From Palsa-1033 sp963735455 (GTDB lineage: Bacteria; Chloroflexota; Limnocylindria; Limnocylindrales; CSP1-4), in assembly GCA_963735455.1 (NCBI GenBank), contig CAVTKZ010000004.1, positions 505,400-569,399 on the forward strand: 64,000 nucleotides of DNA. The letters are read 5' to 3'. The notes beneath the pieces were generated by a model. It ran no database searches, was not told the DNA's origin, and worked only from the letters and a program-made list of their open reading frames with translations. How positions within the stretch are numbered: position 1 is the first letter of the stretch; each line of letters opens with the position of its first letter. This document shows, piece after piece, positions 9,040-18,678 of this stretch. The position numbers and the translations under genes are program-made.

Positions 9040-10363
9040 ATGGAGCCCGCCATCGTCCAGGCCAGCTCGCCGTCGCGCCCAGCCGATCATTCGGGACGCT
9101 CGCTGACCGCGGTCCTGTTCGGCACGTTCACCCTGCGCCTGAGCACGGGGCTGACCGGCGCCCTGCTGACCTACCACCTGGCCCACTTCGAGCGGGTCGG
9201 CGGGGTTCGGATCGAGCCCGGGATGATCGGCCTCCTGGCTGCCCTGTTCTACGTCTCGGAGCTGGTCATGTCGCCCGTCTTCGGGGTGATGTCCGACCGC
9301 TTCGGCCATCACCGGCTGATGCAGCTCGGGCCGCTGTTCGGGTTCGTTGCCGTGCTGATCACCGGCCTGACCGTGGCCATCCCGGTCGTCGCCGGGACGC
9401 GGGTCCTGGCCGGCCTGTCGACGGCCGCCTCGGTGCCCTCGATCCTGGGCTTCATCGCGATGGCCACGGCCGGCGACGAGCTGGCCCGCGGCCGCGCGTC
9501 GGCCCGCTTCGAGGGCGCGACCCTGGCCGGCCTCGGCTTCGGGATCGTCCTGGCCGGCCTGCTGATCGACCGCTTCGGGGTCAACGCCTTCTTCATCAAC
9601 GCCGGGATCTACGCGATCTCGTTCTTCATCTACCGCTATGGGGTCAGGTTCCGGGAGGACCTCCAGGCGATGCGCCGGGTGGACCACGGCGGCCTGAAGC
9701 GCTACCTCGAGATCCTGGGCAGCAGCCACGTCTGGCTCCTGGCACCGACCTGGATCGCGATCAACGCCGCGCTCGGCATGTGGACCAACCAGTCGCTCTT
9801 CCAGCTGACCCAGAAGCCCTCGCCGGAGTTCGCCGACCAGTACCTGATGGGCCACTTCGTGCCGACCGAGATCAGCATCGGCCTGGGCCTGGGGCTGATC
9901 GTGTTCTTCGCCGGCCTGGTCTTCTGGGGCAACCGCTTCAAGCGCTTCCGGCGGACGTCGATCATCTTCTTCGGGATCCTGGGCGGCCTGCTGGTGATCG
10001 TTGCCGCGGCCGTGATCAACCACAGCGAGGGCCTGCCCGGCCTGGCCCGGGCGGTCCCGGCGGGTGCGGTGGTGGGCGGCCTGTTCGTGCTGGCCGGGGC
10101 GACGCCGGCCGCGCTGGGCCTGCTGGCCGACGTGTCCGAGGCCTACCCCGAGGACCGCGGCGCGATCATGGGCCTCTACTCGGTCTTCCTGGCCGATCGG
10201 CCAGATCGGCGGCAGCCTGATCGGCGGCGAGGCGGCCCGGATGGCGGGCATCGACGGCCTCCTGGTCGGTACCCTCATCCTGCTGTTCATCGCCCTCGTC
10301 CCGCTCGCTCGCTTGCGAGCGGTCGAGCACCTGATCGGCCAGCCGGCCGCGAACGCAACGTGA
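9040..10363 (+). CDS. MFS transporter, one frameshift near the 3' end
   Basis: A ~440-residue major facilitator protein with about 12 membrane segments. It shows a motif-A-like loop between helices 2 and 3 (GVMSDRFGHHRLMQLG) and the repeat in the C-terminal half. Reading is continuous to about 10195 (GLYSVFLA), then resumes in the +1 frame as IGQIGGSLIGGEAARM through the last helix, so one extra base (G) near 10196 breaks it. The substrate is unknown. It is divergent from the gamma-glutamyltransferase gene, with 82 bp between the starts. DegV begins 10 bp downstream, suggesting co-transcription. Confidence 0.87.
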
Positions 10364-10373
10364 GGGAGTGCCC

Positions 10374-11225
10374 ATGACCGGGGTTGCGATCGTCACCGAC
10401 TCGGCCAGCGACCTGTCGCCGGGCCGGGCCGCCGAGCTGGGGATCGCCCTGGTGCCCCTCCTCGTGTCGTTCGGCAGCGAGGAGTTCCAGGCCGGTGTCC
10501 AGCTCAGCGCCGAGGATTTCTGGGCGCGGATGACCGCACCCGACGCCCCCTTGCCGAAGACCGCCGCGGCCAGCCCGGCGGCCTTCCGGGACGCCTTCGA
10601 GGCCCAGTTCGCAACGGGCGCCGACTCGGTCGTGTGCATCACCGTGGCGGCCAGCCTGTCGGCCGCGTTCAAGTCGGCGACCCTCGGCCGGGAGATGCTG
10701 CCCGAGCGCGAGATCCACGTCGTGGACTCGGATACGGCGGCCTTCGGCCAGGCGCTCCTGGCGATCCTCGCCCGGGATCTCGCCCGGGCCGGCAAGTCGG
10801 GCGCCGAGGTCGCCGCCGAGGTGCTCCGGCGGGCGCCCGATGTCGAGGCGATCGTCTGCCTCGACACGCTCGAATACCTCCGCCGCGGCGGCCGGATCAG
10901 CGGCCCCCAGGCGGTGATCGGGACGCTCCTCAGCGTCAAGCCGATCATCGCGATCCATAACGGCAAGGTCGACAAGATCGACCAGGTCCGGACCCGCGGC
11001 AAGGCCCGCGAACGGGCGATCGAGTTCGTCGCCTCGCGGCCGATCGAGCGTCTGGCGGTCTTCCACAGCATCAGCCCCGACCTCGACGACTTCCGCTCGG
11101 CGGTGATCGCCCGGGTCGGGACGGTCCCCGCCGCGGAGGTCGAGACGGCGATCATCGGACCGTCGGTCGGACCGCACCTGGGGCCGGGCGCCCTCGGCGC
11201 GGCGATGCTCTACCGCGAGGCCTGA
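10374..11225 (+). CDS. DegV family fatty-acid-binding protein
   Basis: A 283-residue DegV/FakB-type protein. These bind a fatty acid and present it to a FakA-type kinase for phosphorylation. Signatures are IVTDSASDLSP at the N-terminus, LPKTAAASPAAF, and CLDTLEYLRRGGRISG followed by SVKPII. The ATG is preferred over a GTG 6 bases upstream because GGGAG sits at the right distance from the ATG. No FakA-like kinase is visible in the window. Confidence 0.9.
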   Translation: MTGVAIVTDSASDLSPGRAAELGIALVPLLVSFGSEEFQAGVQLSAEDFWARMTAPDAPLPKTAAASPAAFRDAFEAQFATGADSVVCITVAASLSAAFKSATLGREMLPEREIHVVDSDTAAFGQALLAILARDLARAGKSGAEVAAEVLRRAPDVEAIVCLDTLEYLRRGGRISGPQAVIGTLLSVKPIIAIHNGKVDKIDQVRTRGKARERAIEFVASRPIERLAVFHSISPDLDDFRSAVIARVGTVPAAEVETAIIGPSVGPHLGPGALGAAMLYREA

Positions 11226-11286
11226 GGCGGAGGTCCGCGGCCGGCGGGTCGGCTCTCGACGGCCAAGCCGGGCCGGCAGGTGCGCT

Positions 11287-11341
11287 GGTTGCGGTCAGGT
11301 TGCGGGCTGGTTGCCGGTCGGTGGCCCGGGCGGGCTATACT
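11287..11341 (+). promoter_or_regulatory. Phased GGTTGC direct repeats and -10 box before glutamate dehydrogenase
   Basis: GGTTGC occurs at 11287, 11298 and 11309, spaced exactly 11 bp, each preceded by C-T or C-A. A good -10 box TATACT lies at 11336-11341 with a weak TTGCCG -35 at 11311. Eleven-base direct repeats on one face of the helix are the usual layout of OmpR/PhoB-family operators. The third repeat overlaps the -35 region. The regulator is not identified. Confidence 0.5.
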
Positions 11342-11450
11342 CCGCCCTGATTGACGCAGCGGCAGGTGCCCGATCGGCTCGACCGGGCGTTTCGTCGCGA
11401 CCGTGGGGTCGTCCGGGAGACGGCCCACAGATTCGAGGAACACGGACTTC

Positions 11451-12720
11451 ATGACGACCGAACGAGCCACCCGCGGCACGATCAACCCGTGGGAAGTGGC
11501 CCAGCAGCAGTTCGACCTCGCCGCCGACCGGCTCAACCTCGATCCCGGCCTGCGCCGGGTCCTGCGCGAGCCGCGGCGCGAGCTGATCGTCCACTTCCCG
11601 GTGAAGATGGACGACGGCAGCGTGCAGGTCTTCACCGGCTATCGCGTCCAGCACAACCTCGGCCGCGGGCCGGCCAAGGGCGGCATCCGCTACCACCAGG
11701 GGGTGACCCTCGACGAGGTCAAGGCCCTGGCCATGTGGATGACCTGGAAGTGCGCGGTCGTCGGCATCCCCTACGGCGGCGGCAAGGGCGGCGTGATCGT
11801 CGATCCCAAGCAGCTCTCGCAGCGCGAGCTGGAGGGCCTGACCCGGCGCTACGCGACGGAGATCAGCATCATCATCGGGCCGGAGCGGGACATCCCGGCA
11901 CCCGACGTCAACACCAACAGCCAGACGATGGCCTGGATCATGGACACCTACTCGATGCACGTCGGCTACACGGTGCCCGGCGTGGTCACCGGCAAGCCGA
12001 TCGCCCTGGGTGGCTCGGAAGGCCGCAACGAGGCGACCGCCCGGGGCACCGTGTACTGCATCGTCGAGGCGGCCCGCCACCTGAACCTCGACCTGACCAA
12101 GGCCACGGTCGCGGTCCAGGGCTTCGGCAACGCCGGCTCGATCGCCGCCCGGCTGATCAGCGAAGAGGGCTCGACGGTCGTGGCGGTGAGCGACTCGACC
12201 GGCGGGATCCACGACCCGAGCGGCCTCGACATCGCCAAGGTGATGGCCTGGAAGGCCGAGCACGGCACGCGTCCAGGGCTTCCCCGGCGCGACGGACATC
12301 AGCAACGCGGCGCTCCTCGAGGTCGCCTGCGACATCCTGATCCCGGCCGCCCTCGAGAACCAGATCACCGAGCGCAACGCCGGCAAGATCAAGGCCCGGA
12401 TCGTGGCCGAGGCGGCCAACGGGCCGACGACGCCCGAGGCCGACGCGATCCTGTTCGCCAACGGCGTCTTCCAGATCCCCGACATCCTGTGCAACGCCGG
12501 CGGCGTCACGGTCAGCTACTTCGAGTGGGTGCAGGACCTCAACCGCGACTTCTGGGACGAGGCCGAGGTCAACAGCAAGCTCAAGGGGATCATGGTCAAG
12601 GCGTTCAAGGACTGCCTGGCGATGAGCCTCCGCGAGAACGTCAACATGCGCACGGCCGCCTACCTGCTGGCCGTCCAGCGCGTCGCCGACGCCACCGCCA
12701 TGCGCGGCCTGTACCCGTAG
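11451..12720 (+). CDS. Glu/Leu/Phe/Val dehydrogenase (probable glutamate dehydrogenase), one frameshift
   Basis: Reversible oxidative deamination of glutamate to 2-oxoglutarate; ~422 residues after repair. The active-site region is intact (GPAKGGIRYHQGV; MWMTWKCAVVGIPYGGGKGG with catalytic Lys; ERDIPAPDVNT), as is the nucleotide fold VAVQGFGNAGSIAA. After EHGT (about 12270) the frame moves by +1 and continues VQGFPGATDISNAALLE to LYP. One extra base fits. The start is ATG 11451 with AGGAA upstream. Under its own promoter with phased repeats, it links ammonium and glutamate pools to the amino acid genes nearby. Confidence 0.9.
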
Positions 12721-12739
12721 GACCGAGGCCGTCGCCAGC

Positions 12740-12786
12740 GGCACCGGAACCTCGCGGCCCCGCCCCGGCCGCCCGGAACCGGTGCC
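12740..12786. other. Inverted repeat after glutamate dehydrogenase
   Basis: Arms GGCACCGG (12740-12747) and CCGGTGCC (12779-12786) enclose a 31-base GC-rich loop, 20 bp after the dehydrogenase stop. No T-run follows, so it could be a mRNA-stabilising hairpin or a weak terminator. The next gene starts 23 bp later. Confidence 0.3.
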
Positions 12787-12808
12787 GCCCGGTGCTACCA
12801 TCGGCGCC

Positions 12809-13414
12809 ATGCTCGACCACGAAGAGAAGTTCCTGTTCAAGGAGGAGATCCTCCACCTGGCCAACTCGGTCGCCGAGCCGGGCATCCTCGACAACGTCGA
12901 GGACCTGCTCACCGACGTGATCACCAGCCCGCGCTTCGATTCCGAGGTCTTCACCCTCGAGCGCAGCCTCCAGGTGATGCTCGGCCCGCGGGCCGGGACG
13001 ACCCTGGTCGGGCTGCTGACGGTCGCCCCCGAGGTCTTCGAGGAAGTCGCCGACGTCCACATCCCGTCGGAGGTCCACGAGCGGCTCGTCGCCTGGCGGG
13101 CCCGCTTCGGCCTGGCGATCGACAACGCCCTGAACTTCCTGAACAACCCCGACGGGATCCAGGGCCACAACTTCGCCACCCAGATCGCCCATGTCGAGGA
13201 TCGCCGGGTCCTCCAGGGCCGCCTGACGATGGTCCGCTACAACAACGAGCCGCAGTTCTTCGTGGCCGACGCGAGCGTGTTCATCGGCCTGATCGCCGAC
13301 ATCATGGAGCGCCTCGGGCCGTATCTCGAGGCCGATGCCGTCGATGCCGAGACGATCACCCGGCTCAAGGACGCGGTCGCCATGGTGGATCGCCGGACCA
13401 CGACCCGCAGCTAG
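12809..13414 (+). CDS. Hypothetical protein, 201 residues
   Basis: I do not recognise this protein. It is soluble, mostly acidic and probably mainly helical, beginning MLDHEEKFLFKEEILHLA and ending in a run of Arg and Thr. There is no signal peptide, membrane segment or Cys motif. A central part (FLNNPDGIQGHNFATQIAH) and VEDRRVLQGRLTMVRYNNEP look like a beta-rich core. It sits 8 bp before the BioD/DRTGG gene, so a joint role with that ATPase is possible. Confidence 0.75.
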   Translation: MLDHEEKFLFKEEILHLANSVAEPGILDNVEDLLTDVITSPRFDSEVFTLERSLQVMLGPRAGTTLVGLLTVAPEVFEEVADVHIPSEVHERLVAWRARFGLAIDNALNFLNNPDGIQGHNFATQIAHVEDRRVLQGRLTMVRYNNEPQFFVADASVFIGLIADIMERLGPYLEADAVDAETITRLKDAVAMVDRRTTTRS

Positions 13415-13422
13415 GGCCGGGC

Positions 13423-14545
13423 GTGCGCCAGGTCTACCTCGCCGCGACCGGCCAGAACCGGGGCAAGACCACCACCAGCATCGGCCTCCTCGACGGCTTC
13501 CTGCGGCGCGGGCCTCGACACCCGGTTCATGAAGCCGGTTGGCCAGCGCACGATCATCGAGGACGGGCGTGCCCGCCGACGAGGATGCGGTCCTCGTCCG
13601 GAACGTCTTCGGGCTGACCGACCCGATGACCGTGATGAGCCCGGTCCACATCCCGCGCGGGCTTCACCAAGGCGTACATCAACGGCGAGATCGTCGAGGA
13701 CCTCGCCGCCCGGATCCGGGCCGCCCACGTCGCCGGTCACCAGGGCCGGCGAGATCCTGCTGATCGAGGGCACCGGCCATGCCGGGGTCGGGGCGGTGAT
13801 CGGGCTGTCGAACGCGACGGTCGCGGCGATGCTCGGCGCCCCGGCGATCATCGTGTCCGAGGGCGGCGTCGGCCGGCCGATCGACGAGATCGTGCTCAAC
13901 GCCTCGCACTTCGCCAGCCACGGGGTGCGGGTCGCCGGGGCGATCGTCAACAAGGTCGACCTCGACGCCCAGCCCGGGATCGTCCAGACCCTCGAGCGCG
14001 GGCTGGCCCTCCACGACATCCCGCTGCTCGGCGTCCTGCCCTACCGCCCGATCCTGTCCAACCCGACCCTGGCGATGATCCTCGAGGGCGTCCACGGCGA
14101 GACCGTCCATCCCGGCCCGGACCTCGATCGGGTGATCGGCGGGGTCGCGATCGGGGCGATGGAGCCGGCCCACATGCTCGAGCGGATCCAGCCCGACACG
14201 CTGGTGATCGTGCCCGGCGACCGCGAGGACGCGATCCTGACCCTGACAACGGCTCACCTGACCGGCGGCCTGGACGAGGGCGGCGAGCCGCGCGGCGCGG
14301 CCCTCGGCCTGGTCCTGACCGGCGGCTATCGCCCCCGGCAGGCCGTCCTCGAGGCGATCCGCCGGGCGAACCTGTTCGCCTCGATCGTGCCCGAGGACAC
14401 CTACGTCGTCGCCTCCGAGGTCCACGACCTGCTGGTCAAGACCCATTCGGCCGATGCCGGCAAGATCGAGATGATCAAGGCCCTGGTCTGGGAGCACCTC
14501 CACATCGACCGCGTCCTCGAAGCCGCCGGCCCCGTCCCAGGCTGA
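13423..14545 (+). CDS. BioD-like ATPase with DRTGG domain, four frameshifts
   Basis: About 372 residues after repair. The N-terminal P-loop AATGQNRGKTTTS and the later IEGTGHAGVGAVIGL, INKVDLD-like (IVNKVDLDAQPG) and LGVLPYRPILSNPT motifs match the dethiobiotin-synthase-like ATPase module seen at the N-terminus of phosphotransacetylases. The C-terminal half (VGDREDAI-like VPGDREDAILTL; GLVLTGGYRP) fits a DRTGG domain. There is no phosphotransacetylase catalytic domain. Reading is broken near 13511, 13568, 13660 and 13736; each break is explained by one extra C or G. The GTG start gives the P-loop at the normal place. Probably a nucleotide-binding regulatory protein. Confidence 0.75.
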
Positions 14546-14619
14546 GCGGCTGGCCGCGACGGCGGGCAGAGGGCCGCGGCGCTCGAGCCGACCTCACCCA
14601 CAGGCGACCGGGCCCCAGG

Positions 14620-15465
14620 TCAGGCGCGCATCTCCAGGAGCTCGTTGTCGATCAGGCGGGTCGAGCCGAAGCGGACGGCCAGGGACAGGAGCGTCGAGCG
14701 GTCGGCCTGCTCGAGCTCGGCCAGGGTCAGGGCGTCGGCGACCGAGACGTACTCGGTCAGGGCCTTCGGCTCCGTGGCCAGCATCCGGCGCATCGTCTCG
14801 CGCATGACCTCGGCCGATCGCTCGCCCATCCGCCATTGGGCGGCCGCCTCGAGGAGGGCCCGGTGGAGGACCGGGGCCGCCGCCCGCTCCGATGGCGTCA
14901 GGTGGACGTTGCGCGACGAGAGGGCCAGGCCGTCCGGCTCCCGGACGGTGGGGCAGGCGATCACCTCGGTCGGCAGGGCCAGGTCGTGGGCCATCCGCCT
15001 GATCACCATCACCTGCTGGGCATCCTTCTGGCCGAAATAGGCGCGCTCGGCGCCGACCAGCCCGAAGAGGATGGCCACGACCGTCGCCACGCCATCGAAG
15101 TGGCCGGGCCGGGCCGCACCCTCGAGCGGCCGGGCAATCGCGCCCACCGAGACGGTCGTGTCGAAGCCCGGGACATAGACCTCCTCAACCGGTGGCGCCC
15201 ACACGATCGTGACGCCCTCGGTGGCACAGATCTGGACGTCACGATCCTCGTTGCGCGGGTACTTCGTGAAGTCCTCGGCCTGCTGGAACTGGCGGGGATT
15301 GACGAAGATCGAGGCGACGACCGTGGGATTCCCGGCCCGGGCCTGGCGGATCAGCGACCGGTGGCCGGCATGGAGCCAGCCCATCGTGGGCACCAGGCCG
15401 ACCGGCCGGGGTGCGACGGCCAGGGCGGCCCGCAGCTCGGCGCGCGTGCGCAGGATCTGGGTCAA
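14620..15465 (-). CDS. panC: Pantothenate synthetase
   Basis: Condenses pantoate and beta-alanine with ATP to give pantothenate. The 281-residue length is normal. Signatures are VPTMGWLHAGHRSLI (HIGH-like ATP site), FVNPRQFQQAEDFTKYPR, GHFDGVATVV, FGQKDAQQ and LALSSRNVHL. The start is a TTG 6 bp after the panB stop, with no clear Shine-Dalgarno, so translational coupling is likely. It is the last gene of the coaX-coaBC-panB-panC operon. Confidence 0.96.
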   Translation of the reverse strand: MTQILRTRAELRAALAVAPRPVGLVPTMGWLHAGHRSLIRQARAGNPTVVASIFVNPRQFQQAEDFTKYPRNEDRDVQICATEGVTIVWAPPVEEVYVPGFDTTVSVGAIARPLEGAARPGHFDGVATVVAILFGLVGAERAYFGQKDAQQVMVIRRMAHDLALPTEVIACPTVREPDGLALSSRNVHLTPSERAAAPVLHRALLEAAAQWRMGERSAEVMRETMRRMLATEPKALTEYVSVADALTLAELEQADRSTLLSLAVRFGSTRLIDNELLEMRA

Positions 15466-15471
15466 CGCCGG

Positions 15472-16407
15472 CTAGAGGTCGCGATCGAGGGGGATGCCGC
15501 CGGCCGGGATCGAGCGGCTCGGTCGGTCGAGGGGGGAGTGGCCGAGGACCGCGTCGATCACGTCGTCGTCCATCCGGACCGTCTCGGCCGGTCCCGGGAA
15601 CGTGCCCGCCTCGACGTCGGCCCGGTAGGCCCGGGCGGCGCCCAGGATCACCTCGCGCAGGTTGGCGTACGGCCGGGCATGGCGGGGATGCCAGTCCTCG
15701 TAGCCGAGCAGGTCGGTCAGGACCTGGACCTGGCCGCTGCACCCTGGCCCGGCGCCGATCCCGATCGTCGGGATGGTGAGCCGCTCGGTGATCGCCGCCG
15801 CGAGCTGCTCGGGCAGGAGCTCCAGGACGATCGAGAAGGCGCCCGCCTCCTGGACGGCGAGCGCGTCGGACAGCAGCTCGCGGGCCGCCTCACGGGTCTT
15901 GCCCTGGACCCGCAGCTTGCCGATCTGGTTGATCGATTGGGGCGTCAACCCGATATGGCCCATCACCGGGATCCCGGCCCGGGTGATCGCCTCGATCGTC
16001 CGCGCGCTGCGCCGGCCGCCCTCGACCTTGACCGCCTGGACACCGGCCTCGGACAGGAAGCGGCCCGCGTTGTGGACGGCTTCGTCGGGCGTGGCGTACG
16101 ACAGGAAGGGCATGTCGCCGACGACCAGGGCGGCCCGCGCCCCGCGAACGACGGCCGTGGCGTGGTGGAGCATGTCGTCCATCGAGACCGGGATCTCGTT
16201 CTCGTAGCCGAGGACCGCCCGGCCGAGCGAGTCACCGACCAGGATCAGCGGCAGGCCGGCCTCGTCGAGCAGGCGGGCGGTCGGGAAGTCGTAGGCAGTG
16301 ATCATCGCGATCCGGGTGCCGTCGGCCCGGAGGCGGGCGATGTCGCTCACGGTGAGGCGCCGGACGGGGGCGGCGGGCTTGGGATCGGGGTTGGTGCTGG
16401 CACTCAC
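15472..16407 (-). CDS. panB: 3-methyl-2-oxobutanoate hydroxymethyltransferase
   Basis: First committed step of pantothenate synthesis: transfers a hydroxymethyl group from methylene-tetrahydrofolate to ketoisovalerate. At 311 residues it is ~40 longer than many homologues because of tails at both ends. Family motifs are MITAYDFPTARLLDEAG, VGDSLGRAVLGYE, KVEGG, GHIGLTPQS and GIGAGPGCSGQVQVL. The GTG start overlaps the coaBC stop (GTGA). Confidence 0.96.
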   Translation of the reverse strand: MSASTNPDPKPAAPVRRLTVSDIARLRADGTRIAMITAYDFPTARLLDEAGLPLILVGDSLGRAVLGYENEIPVSMDDMLHHATAVVRGARAALVVGDMPFLSYATPDEAVHNAGRFLSEAGVQAVKVEGGRRSARTIEAITRAGIPVMGHIGLTPQSINQIGKLRVQGKTREAARELLSDALAVQEAGAFSIVLELLPEQLAAAITERLTIPTIGIGAGPGCSGQVQVLTDLLGYEDWHPRHARPYANLREVILGAARAYRADVEAGTFPGPAETVRMDDDVIDAVLGHSPLDRPSRSIPAGGIPLDRDL

Positions 16408-17768
16408 GATGCTGACTCCTGGGGGACGTCGCTGCGTCCAGTCTGCGCGGCGGCGTCGCGGGCGTCCAGCCGGGCGGCCAGCCGGTCGAGGAGCCGGTCG
16501 GCCACCTCGCGCTTGGTGAGCAGCGGCCAGGCCTCGGCCGGGGCATCGGCGGCCAGCAGGGTGACCCGATTGGTATCCGTCCCGAAGCCCGATCCGGGCT
16601 CGGCCACGTCATTGGCGACGAGCAGGTCGACCCCCTTTCGGTTCAGCTTGTCGACGGCCCGCTCGAGCGAGCCGGTCTCGGCCGCGAAACCGACCAGGAT
16701 TGGGACGGGCCGCAGGCGGCGGGCGGCCTGCACGGCCCCGGCCAGCAGGTCGGGGGTCGGCTCGAGCTCCAAGTTCAGGGCTCCGCCGCGGGGCAGCTTG
16801 GAGGTTGCCGGCCGGCGCGGCCGGAAGTCGGCGACGGCGGCGGCCATGATCAGGGCGTCGAACCCTGCCCGCCCCTCGGCCCCGGCAGCCAGGATCGAGC
16901 CCAGCGCCGCTTCCAGCTCGGCCGTGCTCTCGACCCGGATCAGCTCGGCGGCCGGCGGCAGTCCGACGTCGACGCTGCCCGCGATCAGGGTCACCCGGGC
17001 CCCGCGATCGAGGGCCGCCTCGCTCAGCGCCAGGCCCATCTTGCCGCTCGAGCGATTGCCGATGAAGCGGACCGGGTCGATCGCCTCGCGGGTCCCGCCG
17101 GCGGTGACGACGATGTGCCGCCCGTCGAGATCGGCCTCGTGGACGACCCGGCTGAGGCGTGGTGGCCGGAGCGCCGGGTCGGCGGCTCGAATGGGGCGAT
17201 CGCCGAGGACCTCGACGGCGGCATCCACGATCCGGCCGAGGTCGGCCAGCCGGCCGACGCCGGTCTGGCCCGACGCGAGCGCGCCGCTCTCGGGCTCGAC
17301 GATCCGGTAGCCGAAGTCGTCGCGCAGCCGGGCGACGTTCGCGCGGGTCGCCGGGTGGGCGTACATCTCGCCGTCCATCGCCGGCGCCACGACGACCGGA
17401 GCCGCGCTGGCCAGGCAGGTGGCGGTCACGACATCGGCCGCCAGGCCGTTGGCCATCGCCCCCAGCCAGTTGGCGGTGGCCGGCGCGACGACGATCACGT
17501 CGGCCGCGTCCGCGACCACGATATGGCCGATCCGGCCGTCGGCCTGGAGGGCCAGCAGGTCGCTCTCCACCGCCCGCCCGCTGAGCGCCTCCAGGGCGAG
17601 CGGCGCGACGAACCGGGCGGCCGACGGCGTCAGGAGGACCTGGACCTCGGCCCCTTCGGCCTGCAGGGCCCGGAGCAGCTCGACCGACTTGTAGGCCGCG
17701 ATCGAACCGGTGATCCCCAGGCCCACGAACCGGCCGGCCAGGCGGCCCACCAGCCGCCCCGTGCTCAT
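16404..17768 (-). CDS. coaBC: Bifunctional phosphopantothenoylcysteine decarboxylase/phosphopantothenate-cysteine ligase
   Basis: Catalyses the two middle steps of CoA synthesis. In the 454-residue protein the N-terminal CoaC flavodoxin-like domain shows GITGSIAAYKSVELLRAL, VVAPATANWLGAMANGLAAD and the PAMDGEMYAHPA segment. The C-terminal CoaB domain shows VTAGGTREAIDPVRFIGNRS, MAAAVADFRP and GFAAETG. The start ATG overlaps the coaX stop by 4 bp. The CoaC catalytic Cys loop reads LASAAP-VVVAPAMDGEM and is conserved in form. Confidence 0.95.
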   Translation of the reverse strand: MSTGRLVGRLAGRFVGLGITGSIAAYKSVELLRALQAEGAEVQVLLTPSAARFVAPLALEALSGRAVESDLLALQADGRIGHIVVADAADVIVVAPATANWLGAMANGLAADVVTATCLASAAPVVVAPAMDGEMYAHPATRANVARLRDDFGYRIVEPESGALASGQTGVGRLADLGRIVDAAVEVLGDRPIRAADPALRPPRLSRVVHEADLDGRHIVVTAGGTREAIDPVRFIGNRSSGKMGLALSEAALDRGARVTLIAGSVDVGLPPAAELIRVESTAELEAALGSILAAGAEGRAGFDALIMAAAVADFRPRRPATSKLPRGGALNLELEPTPDLLAGAVQAARRLRPVPILVGFAAETGSLERAVDKLNRKGVDLLVANDVAEPGSGFGTDTNRVTLLAADAPAEAWPLLTKREVADRLLDRLAARLDARDAAAQTGRSDVPQESAS

Positions 17769-18577
17769 CCGAGGCCCGCCTCGATCGGCTCGCCGCCGGT
17801 CACCTCGGCATGCAGGATCGAGAGGCCCTTGAGGGTCAGGTCGGGATCGACCATCCCGATGCCCTCGATGCCGGCCGCCCACGGGGCGCGGCTCAGGCCG
17901 CCGGTCAGGATCGTCTTGACCCCGGCCGACTCGATCCCGCTGGTGTCGGCCAGCTCGCGCCGGACACGGGCCAGGAGGCCGCTGACCAGCGCCTGGTAGC
18001 CCAGGATCGCGCCGGACTGCAGCGCGCCGACGGTGTCCCGGGCGATCGCCCGATCGGGCTGGCGCAGCTCGATCCGGGGCAGCTTGGCGGTCCGGGCGGC
18101 GAGCGCCTCGAGGCCGACCTCCAGCCCGGGTGCGATCGCTCCACCGAGGAACGCCCCGTCGACCGCGATCGCGTCAAAGGTCGAGGCCGTGCCCAGGTCC
18201 ACGACGACGGCCGGGGTGCCGTACAGGCGGGCCGCGCCAAGGGCGTTGACCAGGCGATCCGCGCCGACCTCGTCGGGCCGCTCGACCCGGACCGGCAGGG
18301 GCACGTGGCCGGCGCTGGCCAGGACCAGGCCCACGTCCCGGCGAGCCGCGACCGACTCGAGGGCCGCGGTGAGGCCGGGCACCACCGAGGCGCAGGCGAT
18401 CGCGGCGATGCCCCGCAGGTCGAGGGTGTCCAGGCCGAGCAGGCCCTCGATCAGCAGCTCGAGCTCGTCCGGGGTGGCGGCCCGGTCGGTGGCCGCCCGG
18501 CGGCTGGCCACGAGCAGCCCGTTCTGGAACAGGCCGGTCGTGATGTTCGAGTTGCCGATGTCGATGGCCAGCAGCAT
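17765..18577 (-). CDS. coaX: Type III pantothenate kinase
   Basis: Phosphorylates pantothenate, first step of CoA synthesis; type III enzymes are not feedback-inhibited by CoA. The 270-residue protein has the ASKHA motifs LLAIDIGNSNITTGLF (phosphate 1), VGADRLVNALGA, VVDLGTASTFDAI and GGAIAPGLE. ATG 18577 is chosen as the family N-terminus (MLLAIDIGN); a TATCAT -10-like box lies just upstream, so the leader may be very short. First gene of the pantothenate/CoA operon, in pathway-related company with every gene overlapping or nearly so. Confidence 0.95.
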   Translation of the reverse strand: MLLAIDIGNSNITTGLFQNGLLVASRRAATDRAATPDELELLIEGLLGLDTLDLRGIAAIACASVVPGLTAALESVAARRDVGLVLASAGHVPLPVRVERPDEVGADRLVNALGAARLYGTPAVVVDLGTASTFDAIAVDGAFLGGAIAPGLEVGLEALAARTAKLPRIELRQPDRAIARDTVGALQSGAILGYQALVSGLLARVRRELADTSGIESAGVKTILTGGLSRAPWAAGIEGIGMVDPDLTLKGLSILHAEVTGGEPIEAGLG

Positions 18578-18678
18578 CGCTCGATGATACGCGGCACGGA
18601 TGGCCCACCGGCCCGTAGCGGCAGGAGTACGATTCGAGGCCACCGATCCCGTCCAGCCGGTCCGCGCAGGAGATCGCC

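Noticed and set aside
13500..13745. Programmed frameshifting or recoding as the cause of the frame breaks
   Set aside because: No common slippery site or stop, seven or more events in one gene, and unrelated genes affected in clusters. Sequence error is simpler.
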